Assembly (NCBI RefSeq): GCF_000421265.1
Contig: NZ_ATWN01000003.1
Location: 372,001 to 436,000, forward strand
Reading direction: 5' to 3'
Length of the DNA: 64,000 nt
From: Thalassospira lucentensis MCCC 1A00383 = DSM 14000
GTDB taxonomy: Bacteria; Pseudomonadota; Alphaproteobacteria; Rhodospirillales; Thalassospiraceae
Shown here one piece after another: positions 7,977 to 15,953 of the stretch. The notes under the pieces were generated by a model. The model was not told the origin of the DNA. It made no database searches and saw nothing but the letters and a program-made list of their open reading frames with translations. The first letter of the stretch is position 1. Every line of letters begins with the position of its first letter. The translations under genes were made by a program, and so were the position numbers.

Positions 7977-8005
7977 GGCGGGCCCGAAAGGGTCCGCCAC
8001 TTTTT
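7977..8005 (+). terminator. Intrinsic terminator of phoH
   Basis: A 9-bp stem (GGCGGGCCC / GGGTCCGCC, one G-T pair) with a GAAA tetraloop is followed by ACTTTTT. Confidence 0.85.
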
Positions 8006-8077
8006 ATATGCATCCCGGTTCCGCAGAAAATCTTGGCTTCGCGGCATTTCGCCGCCATGACCAAATGCTGTCAATAA

Positions 8078-8124
8078 AACATATATATTGACGAGCAATA
8101 CCCACCACACCCAATATATAGACA
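8078..8124 (+). promoter_or_regulatory. Tandem NrdR-like boxes over the nrdAB promoter
   Basis: Two AT-rich 16-bp sites begin exactly 31 bp apart (8078 and 8109). The second, ACCCAATATATAGACA, matches 12 of 16 positions of the NrdR consensus ACACAATATA(T/A)(T/A)GTGT; the first matches about 9. Three-helical-turn spacing is the norm for NrdR operator pairs. A possible -35 TTGACG (8088-8093) and a -10 around 8112-8118 overlap the boxes. NrdR is the ATP/dATP-sensing repressor of RNR genes. The assignment rests on motif and spacing only. Confidence 0.5.
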
Positions 8125-8139
8125 TCATGGTCCTTCACT

Positions 8140-8322
8140 TTGATCCCTGATCAGAGGAAGGCTAAGAGGGAATTCGGTGCGTTTGCCCTTACGCAACAAT
8201 GCCGGAGCTGCCCCCGCAACTGTAAGCGGTTAGCTTGCATCCAACGATGGTCACTGAAACGAATTTGCGTTTCGGGAAGGCCGGATGACAGCGCCATATC
8301 CGCGAGCCAGGAGACCTGCCGT
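8140..8322 (+). promoter_or_regulatory. Cobalamin (B12) riboswitch
   Basis: All the core elements of the adenosylcobalamin aptamer occur in order. They are GAGGGAATTCGGTGC (from about 8166), CCGGAGCTGCCCCCGCAACTG (8202-8222) continuing TAAGCGG, the GGTCACTG segment near 8249, GGGAAGGCCGG (8274-8284), and the B12 box GAGCCAGGAGACCTGCC (8304-8320). It lies in the 5' leader of nrdA on the same strand. Such switches normally turn expression off when cobalamin is abundant. Class I RNR operons under B12 riboswitch control are known, for example in Streptomyces, where a B12-dependent class II enzyme takes over. Confidence 0.95.
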
Positions 8323-8378
8323 GATGGAAATTAACGTTCTCGGGCGGGGTGTCCGGTGGAGCGCTTGTGACGCGACAT

Positions 8379-8403
8379 GCCGGCATGCCGGCTATTTTGC
8401 TTT
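8379..8403 (+). terminator. Candidate riboswitch expression-platform terminator
   Basis: GCCGG-CATG-CCGGC forms a compact stem-loop followed by TATTTTGCTTT, about 60 nt after the B12 box and 52 nt before the nrdA ATG. It fits a rho-independent terminator formed when ligand is bound. An overlapping alternative palindrome ATGCCGGCAT (8377-8386) could be part of the switch. Confidence 0.45.
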
Positions 8404-8454
8404 CGTCCTCGCATGCATCCGCTTGGCCCTTGCCCCAACATTTCGGGGTTTAAG

Positions 8455-11415
8455 ATGTCAGTTACTCAGCACGCGGAACGACCAGCCGTTTCCGATCCAT
8501 CACATTCTTCCACAACAGGCTATCAGGTGATCCGGCGCACCGGATCGGTCACAGCATTTGATCCGGCCAAAATCAAGGCAGCCCTGACCAAGGCGTTTCT
8601 TGCCGCCGAGGGCGAAACCGCATCGGGCTCACACCGCGTTCATGACAGCGTCGATGGGCTAACTGAACAGGTGGTTTCTGTCCTGCATCGGCGTGCAGCA
8701 CCCGGCCATACGCTTCAGATCGAAGACATTCAGGATCAGGTCGAACTGGCCTTGATGCGCAGCGAACATCATAAGGTCGCGCGCGCCTATGTTCTGTACC
8801 GCGAAGACCGTGCGCGCGAACGTGCCAAAGCCGATGCACGCAAGAAAAAGAAAACATCCGACACACCACAGCTTTCCGTCACCCAGCCCGATGGTCGCAA
8901 AACACCACTTGATTTTGACCGTCTTTCAACGGTGATTAAAGAAGCCTGCGGCACGCTTGCCGATGTCAGCCGCGATCCGATCATGACCGAAACCCGGCGC
9001 AATCTGTATGACGGGGTCACCCTTGGTGAATTGGCGCTGGCCCCGATCATGGCCGCCCGGACCCTGATTGAACGTGAACCCAATTACGCCTTTGTCAGTG
9101 CACGGTTGTTGCTTGATAAACTGCGGACCGAGGCCCTTGGTTTTGTTTCCGGTCGCCCCGAGCAGGCAACGCAGGCCGAAATGCAGGATCGCTATGCGAC
9201 CTATTTTCCCGCCGCCCTTAAAGCCGGGATCGACGCCGGGTTGATTGACGCGGAACTGGCAAAATTTGATCTGAAGAAAATCACCGCCGCGATCAAACCC
9301 GACCGTGATTTAAACTTTCAGTATCTCGGGCTGCAAACCCTATATGACCGGTATTTCCTGCATGTCAAAGGATCACGGTTTGAACTGCCCCAAGCGTTCT
9401 TTATGCGGGTTGCCATGGGACTTGCCATCCGTGAAATTGACCGCGAAGCCAAGGCGATTGAATTTTACAATCAGCTTTCGACATTCGTCTTCATGGCATC
9501 GACCCCGACCCTGTTTAATGCTGGCACCTGCCGCCCGCAACTTTCGTCCTGTTTCCTGACAACGGTGCCCGATGACCTTGATGGAATTTTCAAATCGGTC
9601 AAGGACAACGCGCTTTTGGCGAAATATTCCGGCGGACTTGGCAACGACTGGACCCCGGTGCGCGGACTTGGTGCGCATATCAAGGGCACCAACGGCGAAA
9701 GTCAGGGTGTCGTTCCGTTCTTGAAAGTCGCCAACGATACCGCCATTGCGGTCAATCAGGGCGGCAAGCGCAAGGGGGCTGTCTGTGCCTATCTCGAAAC
9801 ATGGCATATCGACATCGAAGAGTTCCTTGATCTGCGTAAAAACACCGGCGATGACCGGCGGCGCACCCATGACATGAACACCGCGAACTGGGTGCCTGAC
9901 CTATTCATGGAACGGGTGATGGCAGACGCCCCCTGGACCCTGTTTTCCCCCGACGATACGCCCGACCTGCATGATCTGTATGGCCCGGCCTTCAAAACCG
10001 CCTATGAAACGTATGAGGCGCGCGCCAATAGCGGCCAAATCCGCAATTTCAAAACCGTGCGTGCGGTTGATCTGTGGCGGCGTATGCTGACCATGCTGTT
10101 TGAAACCGGGCACCCGTGGATCACCTTCAAGGATCCGTGCAACATCAGATCTCCACAGGGCCATCGCGGGGTTGTCCATTCATCCAATCTGTGCACGGAA
10201 ATCACGCTTAACACATCACATGATGAAGTTGCGGTGTGTAACCTTGGCTCGGTCAATTTGGCGGCGCATGTGACGAAAGATGGCCTTGATCACGACAAGC
10301 TTGCACAAACGGTCAAAACCGCCATGCGTATGCTTGATAACGTGATCGACATCAATTTCTATACCATCCCCGAAGCCCGCTTTTCCAACCTGCGCCATCG
10401 TCCGGTCGGCCTTGGGCTGATGGGTTTTCAGGATGCGTTGCAGACCATGAAAATTGCCTATGCATCCGATGCGGCGATTGCGTTTGCCGATGAAAGCATG
10501 GAAGCCATTTCGTTCCACGCGATTTCGGCATCGGTCGATCTGGCTTCCGAACGTGGCCGTTATGAAAGCTTTGACGGGTCGCTATGGTCACGCGGGATTC
10601 TGCCGATTGACTCACTCGACCTTCTGGCCGAAACGCGGGCCGAATTTGACGTTGACCGTACAAGCCGCCTTGATTGGGAACCGTTGCGCGAACGGATTAA
10701 AACCATTGGGATGCGCAATTCCAACACCATGGCGATTGCCCCGACGGCAACCATTTCCAACATTTGCGGTGTGAGCCAGTCGATTGAACCGGCTTATCGC
10801 AACCTGTTTGTCAAATCGAACATGTCGGGCGATTTCACCGTGGTCAATGCCGCCCTTATCGCTGATCTGAAAGAACGCGGCCTATGGGACGACGTGATGA
10901 TATCGGACCTGAAATATTACGACGGCAGCGTCGGACAGATTGACCGCATCCCCGATGAGGTCAAAACGCTGTATGCCACCGCGTTTGAACTGGATTCATC
11001 CTGGCTGATCGAGGCGGCATCGCGCCGTCAGAAATGGCTTGATCAGGCACAATCGCTCAACCTTTATATCGCCAATCCATCGGGCAAAAAGCTCAATGAC
11101 CTATATCGTCTGGCGTGGTTGCGCGGGCTTAAAACCACCTATTACCTGCGGTCCAGTGCCGCGACCCATGTTGAAAAATCGACCCTGAAGGGTACCGATG
11201 GACGCTTGAATGCGGTGGCCAATGCCCCTGTTGCCGCCGCCCCGACGCCATCGGTGCAAACAACCTCACCTGTTCCTTCGCCATCTCCCAGTCAGACACC
11301 ATCCCGACCGTCGGCGGTGATCGATACCGCACCGACAGTTGATCCGATTGTCGGCGGGGAAGTCTGGGGCAAGGCGTGTTCCATCGACGACCCGGAATGC
11401 GAAGCCTGCCAATAG
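8455..11415 (+). CDS. nrdA: Class I ribonucleotide reductase large subunit
   Basis: A 986-residue catalytic subunit that reduces ribonucleoside diphosphates to deoxyribonucleotides. Two consecutive N-terminal ATP-cone domains are visible (VIRRTGSVTAFDPAKIKAAL near residue 23 and TPLDFDRLSTVIKEACGTL near 155), which makes it longer than E. coli NrdA. The catalytic barrel has the redox cysteines LSSCFL and AVCNLGSVNL, the active-site SNLCTE (N-x-C-x-E), the radical-transfer tyrosine pair in KTTYYLRS, and a C-terminal CEAC redox pair. A Pro/Ser/Ala-rich linker precedes the tail. ATG 8455 has GGGG 6-7 nt upstream; the 8377 in-frame start lies inside the leader hairpin and is rejected. Expression is governed by NrdR-like boxes and the B12 riboswitch. 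Multiple ATP-cones also occur in chlamydial class Ic NrdA. Confidence 0.95.
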   Translation: MSVTQHAERPAVSDPSHSSTTGYQVIRRTGSVTAFDPAKIKAALTKAFLAAEGETASGSHRVHDSVDGLTEQVVSVLHRRAAPGHTLQIEDIQDQVELALMRSEHHKVARAYVLYREDRARERAKADARKKKKTSDTPQLSVTQPDGRKTPLDFDRLSTVIKEACGTLADVSRDPIMTETRRNLYDGVTLGELALAPIMAARTLIEREPNYAFVSARLLLDKLRTEALGFVSGRPEQATQAEMQDRYATYFPAALKAGIDAGLIDAELAKFDLKKITAAIKPDRDLNFQYLGLQTLYDRYFLHVKGSRFELPQAFFMRVAMGLAIREIDREAKAIEFYNQLSTFVFMASTPTLFNAGTCRPQLSSCFLTTVPDDLDGIFKSVKDNALLAKYSGGLGNDWTPVRGLGAHIKGTNGESQGVVPFLKVANDTAIAVNQGGKRKGAVCAYLETWHIDIEEFLDLRKNTGDDRRRTHDMNTANWVPDLFMERVMADAPWTLFSPDDTPDLHDLYGPAFKTAYETYEARANSGQIRNFKTVRAVDLWRRMLTMLFETGHPWITFKDPCNIRSPQGHRGVVHSSNLCTEITLNTSHDEVAVCNLGSVNLAAHVTKDGLDHDKLAQTVKTAMRMLDNVIDINFYTIPEARFSNLRHRPVGLGLMGFQDALQTMKIAYASDAAIAFADESMEAISFHAISASVDLASERGRYESFDGSLWSRGILPIDSLDLLAETRAEFDVDRTSRLDWEPLRERIKTIGMRNSNTMAIAPTATISNICGVSQSIEPAYRNLFVKSNMSGDFTVVNAALIADLKERGLWDDVMISDLKYYDGSVGQIDRIPDEVKTLYATAFELDSSWLIEAASRRQKWLDQAQSLNLYIANPSGKKLNDLYRLAWLRGLKTTYYLRSSAATHVEKSTLKGTDGRLNAVANAPVAAAPTPSVQTTSPVPSPSPSQTPSRPSAVIDTAPTVDPIVGGEVWGKACSIDDPECEACQ

Positions 11416-11472
11416 GCAAAATGCACCGTCAAAAACCTCTGTGTGAACAGTATAAATTCGGGAACGAGAACC

Positions 11473-12633
11473 ATGCTTGACTGGGTTGAAAACGATACGT
11501 CTTCCGCCACTACCGATGCCGCTCAAAACGCTTCCCCGGCATCACATGATGTCGGGGCAACAGATCACGCACATACCGCCGATGCCACCGGCCTTGGTGA
11601 CATTGATCGCGGGGCGGCCCGTGTCACGGTCAGTGACAAGGCCATGATCAATTCACGTGCGGATGTGAACCAGCTTTTGCCGTTGAAATACGGCTGGGCG
11701 TGGGAAAAATACCTTGCGGGCTGTAACAATCACTGGATGCCGACCGAGGTTTCCATGCAGGCCGACATCGCGCTTTGGAAATCGCGTGATGGCCTGACCG
11801 AGGATGAACGCCGGATGCTTAAACGCAATCTGGGTTTCTTTGCCGCGTCTGAAAGCCTTGTTGCCAATAACATCGTGCTGGCGATTTACCGCCATCTGAC
11901 CAACCCGGAATGCCGACAGTATCTGCTTCGGCAGGCGTTTGAGGAAGCCGTCCACAGCCATACGTTCCAATATATCGTCGAAAGCCTCGGCCTTGATGAG
12001 GGTGAGCTTTTCAATATGTATCGCGAAGTGCCGTCGATTACGGAAAAAGCCGCATGGGCGCTACGCTATACCAAGCATCTCGATGACCCGGATTTTGCCA
12101 CCGGCACCCCGGAACGCGATCAGGATTTCCTGCGTGATCTGGTGGCCTTTTACGTCATTTTCGAAGGCATGTGGTTCTATACCGGTTTTGCGCAAATCCT
12201 GTCGCTGGGGCGGCGCAATAAGATGGTCGGCATTGCCGAACAATATCAGTACATCCTGCGCGACGAGAGCATCCATCTGAATTTCGGCATTGATGTCATC
12301 AACCAGATCAAGGCCGAAAACCCGCATCTCTGGACCGCAGGATTTCAGGACGAAATCCGTGGCATGATCCGCGAAGCCGCCGAACTTGAAGCCGCCTATG
12401 GCCGGGACACTATGCCAAACGGCTTTTTGGGGCTAAATGCGGCCCTGTGCGAGCAATATATGCATTTCATTGCCAATCGCCGCTGTGGCCAGCTTGGTCT
12501 TACCCCGGTCTTTGCCGAGGTCGAAAACCCGTTCCCATGGATGTCTGAGGCCATGGACTTGAAAAAGGAAAAGAACTTTTTTGAAACCCGTGTCATCGAA
12601 TATCAGAATGGCGGCGCGCTAAGCTGGGATTAA
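11473..12633 (+). CDS. nrdB: Ribonucleotide reductase small subunit, class Ic type
   Basis: A 386-residue ferritin-fold radical/metal-cofactor subunit. Metal ligands are E127 (AASESL), E158 and H161 (EEAVHSH), E231 (FEGMWF), and E265 and H268 (RDESIH). The position of the radical tyrosine (E. coli Y122) is phenylalanine, F165, in HSHTFQY; Y167 lies two residues on. From memory, C. trachomatis NrdB has E89, E120, H123, F127, Y129, E193, E227 and H230, and all these positions correspond at a constant offset of 38. This is the class Ic pattern, whose enzymes use Mn(IV)/Fe(III) instead of a tyrosyl radical. ATG 11473 has GGGAACGAG upstream; 11443 is an alternative. The C-terminus [11 protein letters not shown] resembles the NrdA-docking tail. 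A strong terminator follows. Confidence 0.93.
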   Translation: MLDWVENDTSSATTDAAQNASPASHDVGATDHAHTADATGLGDIDRGAARVTVSDKAMINSRADVNQLLPLKYGWAWEKYLAGCNNHWMPTEVSMQADIALWKSRDGLTEDERRMLKRNLGFFAASESLVANNIVLAIYRHLTNPECRQYLLRQAFEEAVHSHTFQYIVESLGLDEGELFNMYREVPSITEKAAWALRYTKHLDDPDFATGTPERDQDFLRDLVAFYVIFEGMWFYTGFAQILSLGRRNKMVGIAEQYQYILRDESIHLNFGIDVINQIKAENPHLWTAGFQDEIRGMIREAAELEAAYGRDTMPNGFLGLNAALCEQYMHFIANRRCGQLGLTPVFAEVENPFPWMSEAMDLKKEKNFFETRVIEYQNGGALSWD

Positions 12634-12656
12634 CCCCACTGGCCCAGTAAACAGAA

Positions 12657-12687
12657 CGGCTGGCAAGTTACCTTGTCAGCCGTTTTT
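12657..12687 (+). terminator. Intrinsic terminator of nrdAB
   Basis: An 11-bp stem (CGGCTGGCAAG / CTTGTCAGCCG, one mismatch) with a 4-nt TTAC loop is followed by TTTTT. Confidence 0.9.
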
Positions 12688-12726
12688 GGCTCAGAACGAT
12701 CTGTGTGAAGCGCGGGATAGTTTGGC

Positions 12727-13743
12727 CTATCGGCCCATCGCAGCAATTTCACCGCTGTTTGACACCGGAATGCCATCCTGCCCAGCGCGTTTGGCGCGAC
12801 CGGTGTGCCAAAATTCAGGGTCTTCGGTATAGCCGCTGAACTCATCAAGGTGGATGTCTTCAGGGGGTTCCGGGTGGATAGTGATATCAAGATCGGGATA
12901 TTCCGCCCGGATGCTGTCCATCACCTGATGGCAAATGGTGTGTGATTCGCGCATCAACATGCCGCCATCCATGATTAGTTCAATTTCGGCAAAGCGGTGA
13001 ACGCCAGATGAACGGGTCCGCAGACGGTGAATGCCGATCACAGATGCATTTTTCATCGTCAGATCAATGATCCGCTGACTATCAGATTCGGGCAGTTCCG
13101 CATCCATCAGAACCTTGATCGAATGTCTGCCGACCTTGATCGCCGATACGACAAGGAACCCGGCAACCAGAACACCAATCACCGGATCGGCCCACAGGAA
13201 GCCCGACATGCCCAGAACAAGGGCAAGGATCACCGCCGCATTGGCTAGAATGTCGCTGGTATATTGCAACGAATCGGCTTCAACCGCGACCGAGCCCGAA
13301 ACGCGGGCTGCTTTGCGCTGGAGCAGGACCAGCCCAAAAGTCATGACCATCGATACCGCCATCATCCAGATGCCTTCGGTGGCAAAGCGAATCGGCTGGG
13401 GTTCGAACACGCGCGAAGATGCTTCGGCAACGACAAAAACAGCCGCCCCGATCATAAAGGCACATTGGAAAAGTCCGGCAAGCGGTTCGGCCTTGCCATG
13501 GCCAAAGCGATGATCATGGTCGGCCGGACGCCACGCGGATCGCACAGCCATGAAGTTGACAACAGCGGTACCAACATCAAGCATGCTGTCGACCATTGAT
13601 GACAGGAGACTAACAGAATCGGTCAGGAACCAGCCAACGGCCTTAATCCCGATCAGTGTTGCAGCAATGACAATGGAGGCCGTCGTTGCACGACGCGCCC
13701 ACATTTCTTTTTGTGCAATGTCAATGACGGGACATTGACTCAT
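12727..13743 (-). CDS. Cation diffusion facilitator (FieF-like) metal exporter
   Basis: A 338-residue inner-membrane CDF protein with six predicted helices and a cytoplasmic C-terminal domain. Transport site A aligned to E. coli YiiP/FieF gives D52, D56, Q160 and D164, so the usual histidine (H153 of YiiP) is glutamine in ADSLQYTSD. The second-site region DHRFGHGKAE is intact. The C-terminal dimerisation domain (about 210-300) is followed by an unusual 40-residue tail. Site A changes alter metal choice in this family, so Fe(II) or Mn(II) export should be considered beside Zn(II). AAGG precedes ATG 13743 by 9 nt. It is convergent with nrdAB; the Mn/Fe need of that enzyme makes the pairing suggestive only. 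Confidence 0.88.
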   Translation of the reverse strand: MSQCPVIDIAQKEMWARRATTASIVIAATLIGIKAVGWFLTDSVSLLSSMVDSMLDVGTAVVNFMAVRSAWRPADHDHRFGHGKAEPLAGLFQCAFMIGAAVFVVAEASSRVFEPQPIRFATEGIWMMAVSMVMTFGLVLLQRKAARVSGSVAVEADSLQYTSDILANAAVILALVLGMSGFLWADPVIGVLVAGFLVVSAIKVGRHSIKVLMDAELPESDSQRIIDLTMKNASVIGIHRLRTRSSGVHRFAEIELIMDGGMLMRESHTICHQVMDSIRAEYPDLDITIHPEPPEDIHLDEFSGYTEDPEFWHTGRAKRAGQDGIPVSNSGEIAAMGR

Positions 13744-13778
13744 ATAAACTGACCTTTAGCATTCAATTTCCGCAGTCT

Positions 13779-13800
13779 AACAGGCATTTTATAGCCTGTT
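13779..13800. promoter_or_regulatory. Palindrome upstream of the metal exporter
   Basis: AACAGGC-N8-GCCTGTT is a perfect 7-bp inverted repeat 36 nt upstream of the exporter start codon. It is a candidate operator for a metal-responsive regulator. No T-run follows in the exporter direction. Confidence 0.4.
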
Positions 13801-13949
13801 TGGACGCAATATGTAATGTCTATTGCCATATTTTCCGAGGTCACTGTGCCGCAAATAGCGCATATTTGATATTCCGCAAGGTTTCCAAGCCACATTCAAG
13901 CGATTATATCTCGCGTTCAGGCACATAAAACACAACCATAGGCCAACTG

Positions 13950-15932
13950 ATGATTGTAGAGATCGGACATTACGCGCTGATACTGTCCCTTGTGATGGCA
14001 GTCGCCCAGTCGACCATCCCGTTTGTCGCGGCATCACGCCGTGATCCGGTGCTGTTGATGGTTGCCCCGCGTCTGGCCATCACATGTTTTGCACTCGTCG
14101 CGGCAAGCTTCGTTGCACTGACCTATGCTTATGTGACGTCTGACTTTTCTGTTTTGAACGTTCTGGCCAACAGCCATACGTCCAAACCAATGATCTATAA
14201 AATCACCGGAGTCTGGGCCAATCACGAAGGGTCGATGTTGCTTTGGGTGATGATCCTGACCCTGTTTGGTGGGGCGGTTGCCGCCTTTGGCCGCAATTTG
14301 CCGCCAACATTGCTTGCGCGTGTTCTGGGCGTTATGGGGCTGATCGCGGCCGGGTTTATTTTATTCATCGTTCTGACTTCCAACCCGTTTGAGCGCGTTT
14401 TGAACCCGCCGCTTGATGGGGAAGGCATGAACCCGCTTTTGCAAGATCCGGGCATCGCCATTCATCCGCCCTTCCTGTATCTTGGCTATGTCGGGTTTTC
14501 GGTAGCCTTTGCCTTTGCCGTTGCCGCCCTGATCGAAGGCCGGGTTGATCCGGCGTGGGCGCGCTGGGTACGGCCCTGGACACTTGCGGCATGGGTCTTT
14601 CTGACCGCAGGTATTGGTCTTGGATCTTGGTGGGCCTATTACGAGCTTGGCTGGGGCGGATGGTGGTTCTGGGACCCGGTCGAAAACGCATCCTTCATGC
14701 CATGGTTGGCTGGAACTGCGTTGCTGCATTCCGCCATCGTTGTTGAAAAGCGCGATGCGTTGAAAAGCTGGACGATCTTTCTGGCAATTCTGGCATTTTC
14801 CTTCTCGCTTTTGGGCACCTTCCTTGTGCGGTCGGGTGCGCTGACATCGGTGCATGCCTTTGCCACCGATCCAACGCGCGGCGTGTTTATCCTGTTCTTG
14901 CTGTGTATCGCCGTTGGTGGGTCGTTAACGCTTTATGCGTGGCGGGCACCGACCCTTAAGGGCGGCGGGTTGTTCCAGCCAATTTCGCGCGAAGGGGCCT
15001 TGATTTTCAACAACGTGTTGCTGTCGATTGCCGCAGCTATGGTGTTGCTTGGCACGTTGTATCCGCTGTTGCTCGAAACCCTTACAGGTGAAAAGATTTC
15101 GGTTGGCGCGCCGTTCTTTAATGCGACATTCGTTCCGATCATGACGCCGGTGATTATTGCCATGGCATTTGGTCCGATGATGCCATGGAAACGAGCCGAT
15201 CTGTTTGCCGTGATGGGCAAACTCAAGATTGCCTTGTCGGTTGCTGCCGTGGTCGTACTGGTTACGCTTTGGCTTTCGGGTGGTCCAGCCTTTGCGCTGT
15301 TTGGCATGGGGCTGGCTGCGTGGCTGTTTATCGGCTCCATCCTTGAATGGGCGGGACGGATCAAACTGTTCCGGGCACCTTTTGCCACCAGCCTGCGCCG
15401 CATGCGCGATTTGCCGCGCTCTGCCCATGGCACCATGCTGGCTCATGCCGGGGTCGCGATTGTGGTTGCGGGGATCACCGGATCACAGGCATGGACACAA
15501 GAATCGGTGCAATCGCTTGGCATTGGGGAAAGTGCCCATATTGCCGATCATCGCTTTACACTGTCTGATATTCGCGAATATCAGGGACCGAATTTTGTTG
15601 CCCGTGAAGCCACAGTGACCATTACCACGCCGGGAGAACGCACCATTGTTTTGACACCGGAAAAACGTGTCTACACGGTCGAAGGCATGCCAACCACCGA
15701 GGCCGGAATCCGTTCGGGCTTTACTGGTGATATCTATGCCGTCATCGGCGATCAGGATGAAAGTGGCAAATGGATCACGCGCTTTTACGTCAAACCGATG
15801 ATCCCGTGGATGTGGGCCGGTGGCCTTGTCATGGTGTTTGGCGGATTGATGTCATTGTCTGATCGGCGCTATCGCATTGGTGCGCCGGTCCGATCCCATA
15901 AAGCATCCGCCAAACCAGCCCCCGCAGAATAA
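13950..15932 (+). CDS. ccmF: Cytochrome c maturation protein CcmF
   Basis: A 660-residue polytopic inner-membrane haem lyase component that, with CcmH and CcmI, attaches haem to apocytochrome c in the periplasm. The tryptophan-rich WWD signature (GGWWFWDPVENASFMPW) is at about residues 232-248. The conserved histidine segments ANHEGSMLLW and IHPPFLYLGYVG are present, and a periplasmic domain lies near 490-620. The length is normal. ATG 13950 follows AGG at a reasonable distance. ccmI begins 21 nt after the stop. The usual ccmE upstream and ccmG/ccmH downstream are missing at this site and must lie elsewhere. Confidence 0.95.
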   Translation: MIVEIGHYALILSLVMAVAQSTIPFVAASRRDPVLLMVAPRLAITCFALVAASFVALTYAYVTSDFSVLNVLANSHTSKPMIYKITGVWANHEGSMLLWVMILTLFGGAVAAFGRNLPPTLLARVLGVMGLIAAGFILFIVLTSNPFERVLNPPLDGEGMNPLLQDPGIAIHPPFLYLGYVGFSVAFAFAVAALIEGRVDPAWARWVRPWTLAAWVFLTAGIGLGSWWAYYELGWGGWWFWDPVENASFMPWLAGTALLHSAIVVEKRDALKSWTIFLAILAFSFSLLGTFLVRSGALTSVHAFATDPTRGVFILFLLCIAVGGSLTLYAWRAPTLKGGGLFQPISREGALIFNNVLLSIAAAMVLLGTLYPLLLETLTGEKISVGAPFFNATFVPIMTPVIIAMAFGPMMPWKRADLFAVMGKLKIALSVAAVVVLVTLWLSGGPAFALFGMGLAAWLFIGSILEWAGRIKLFRAPFATSLRRMRDLPRSAHGTMLAHAGVAIVVAGITGSQAWTQESVQSLGIGESAHIADHRFTLSDIREYQGPNFVAREATVTITTPGERTIVLTPEKRVYTVEGMPTTEAGIRSGFTGDIYAVIGDQDESGKWITRFYVKPMIPWMWAGGLVMVFGGLMSLSDRRYRIGAPVRSHKASAKPAPAE

Positions 15933-15953
15933 GCGTCACGACAGGAAATATTT

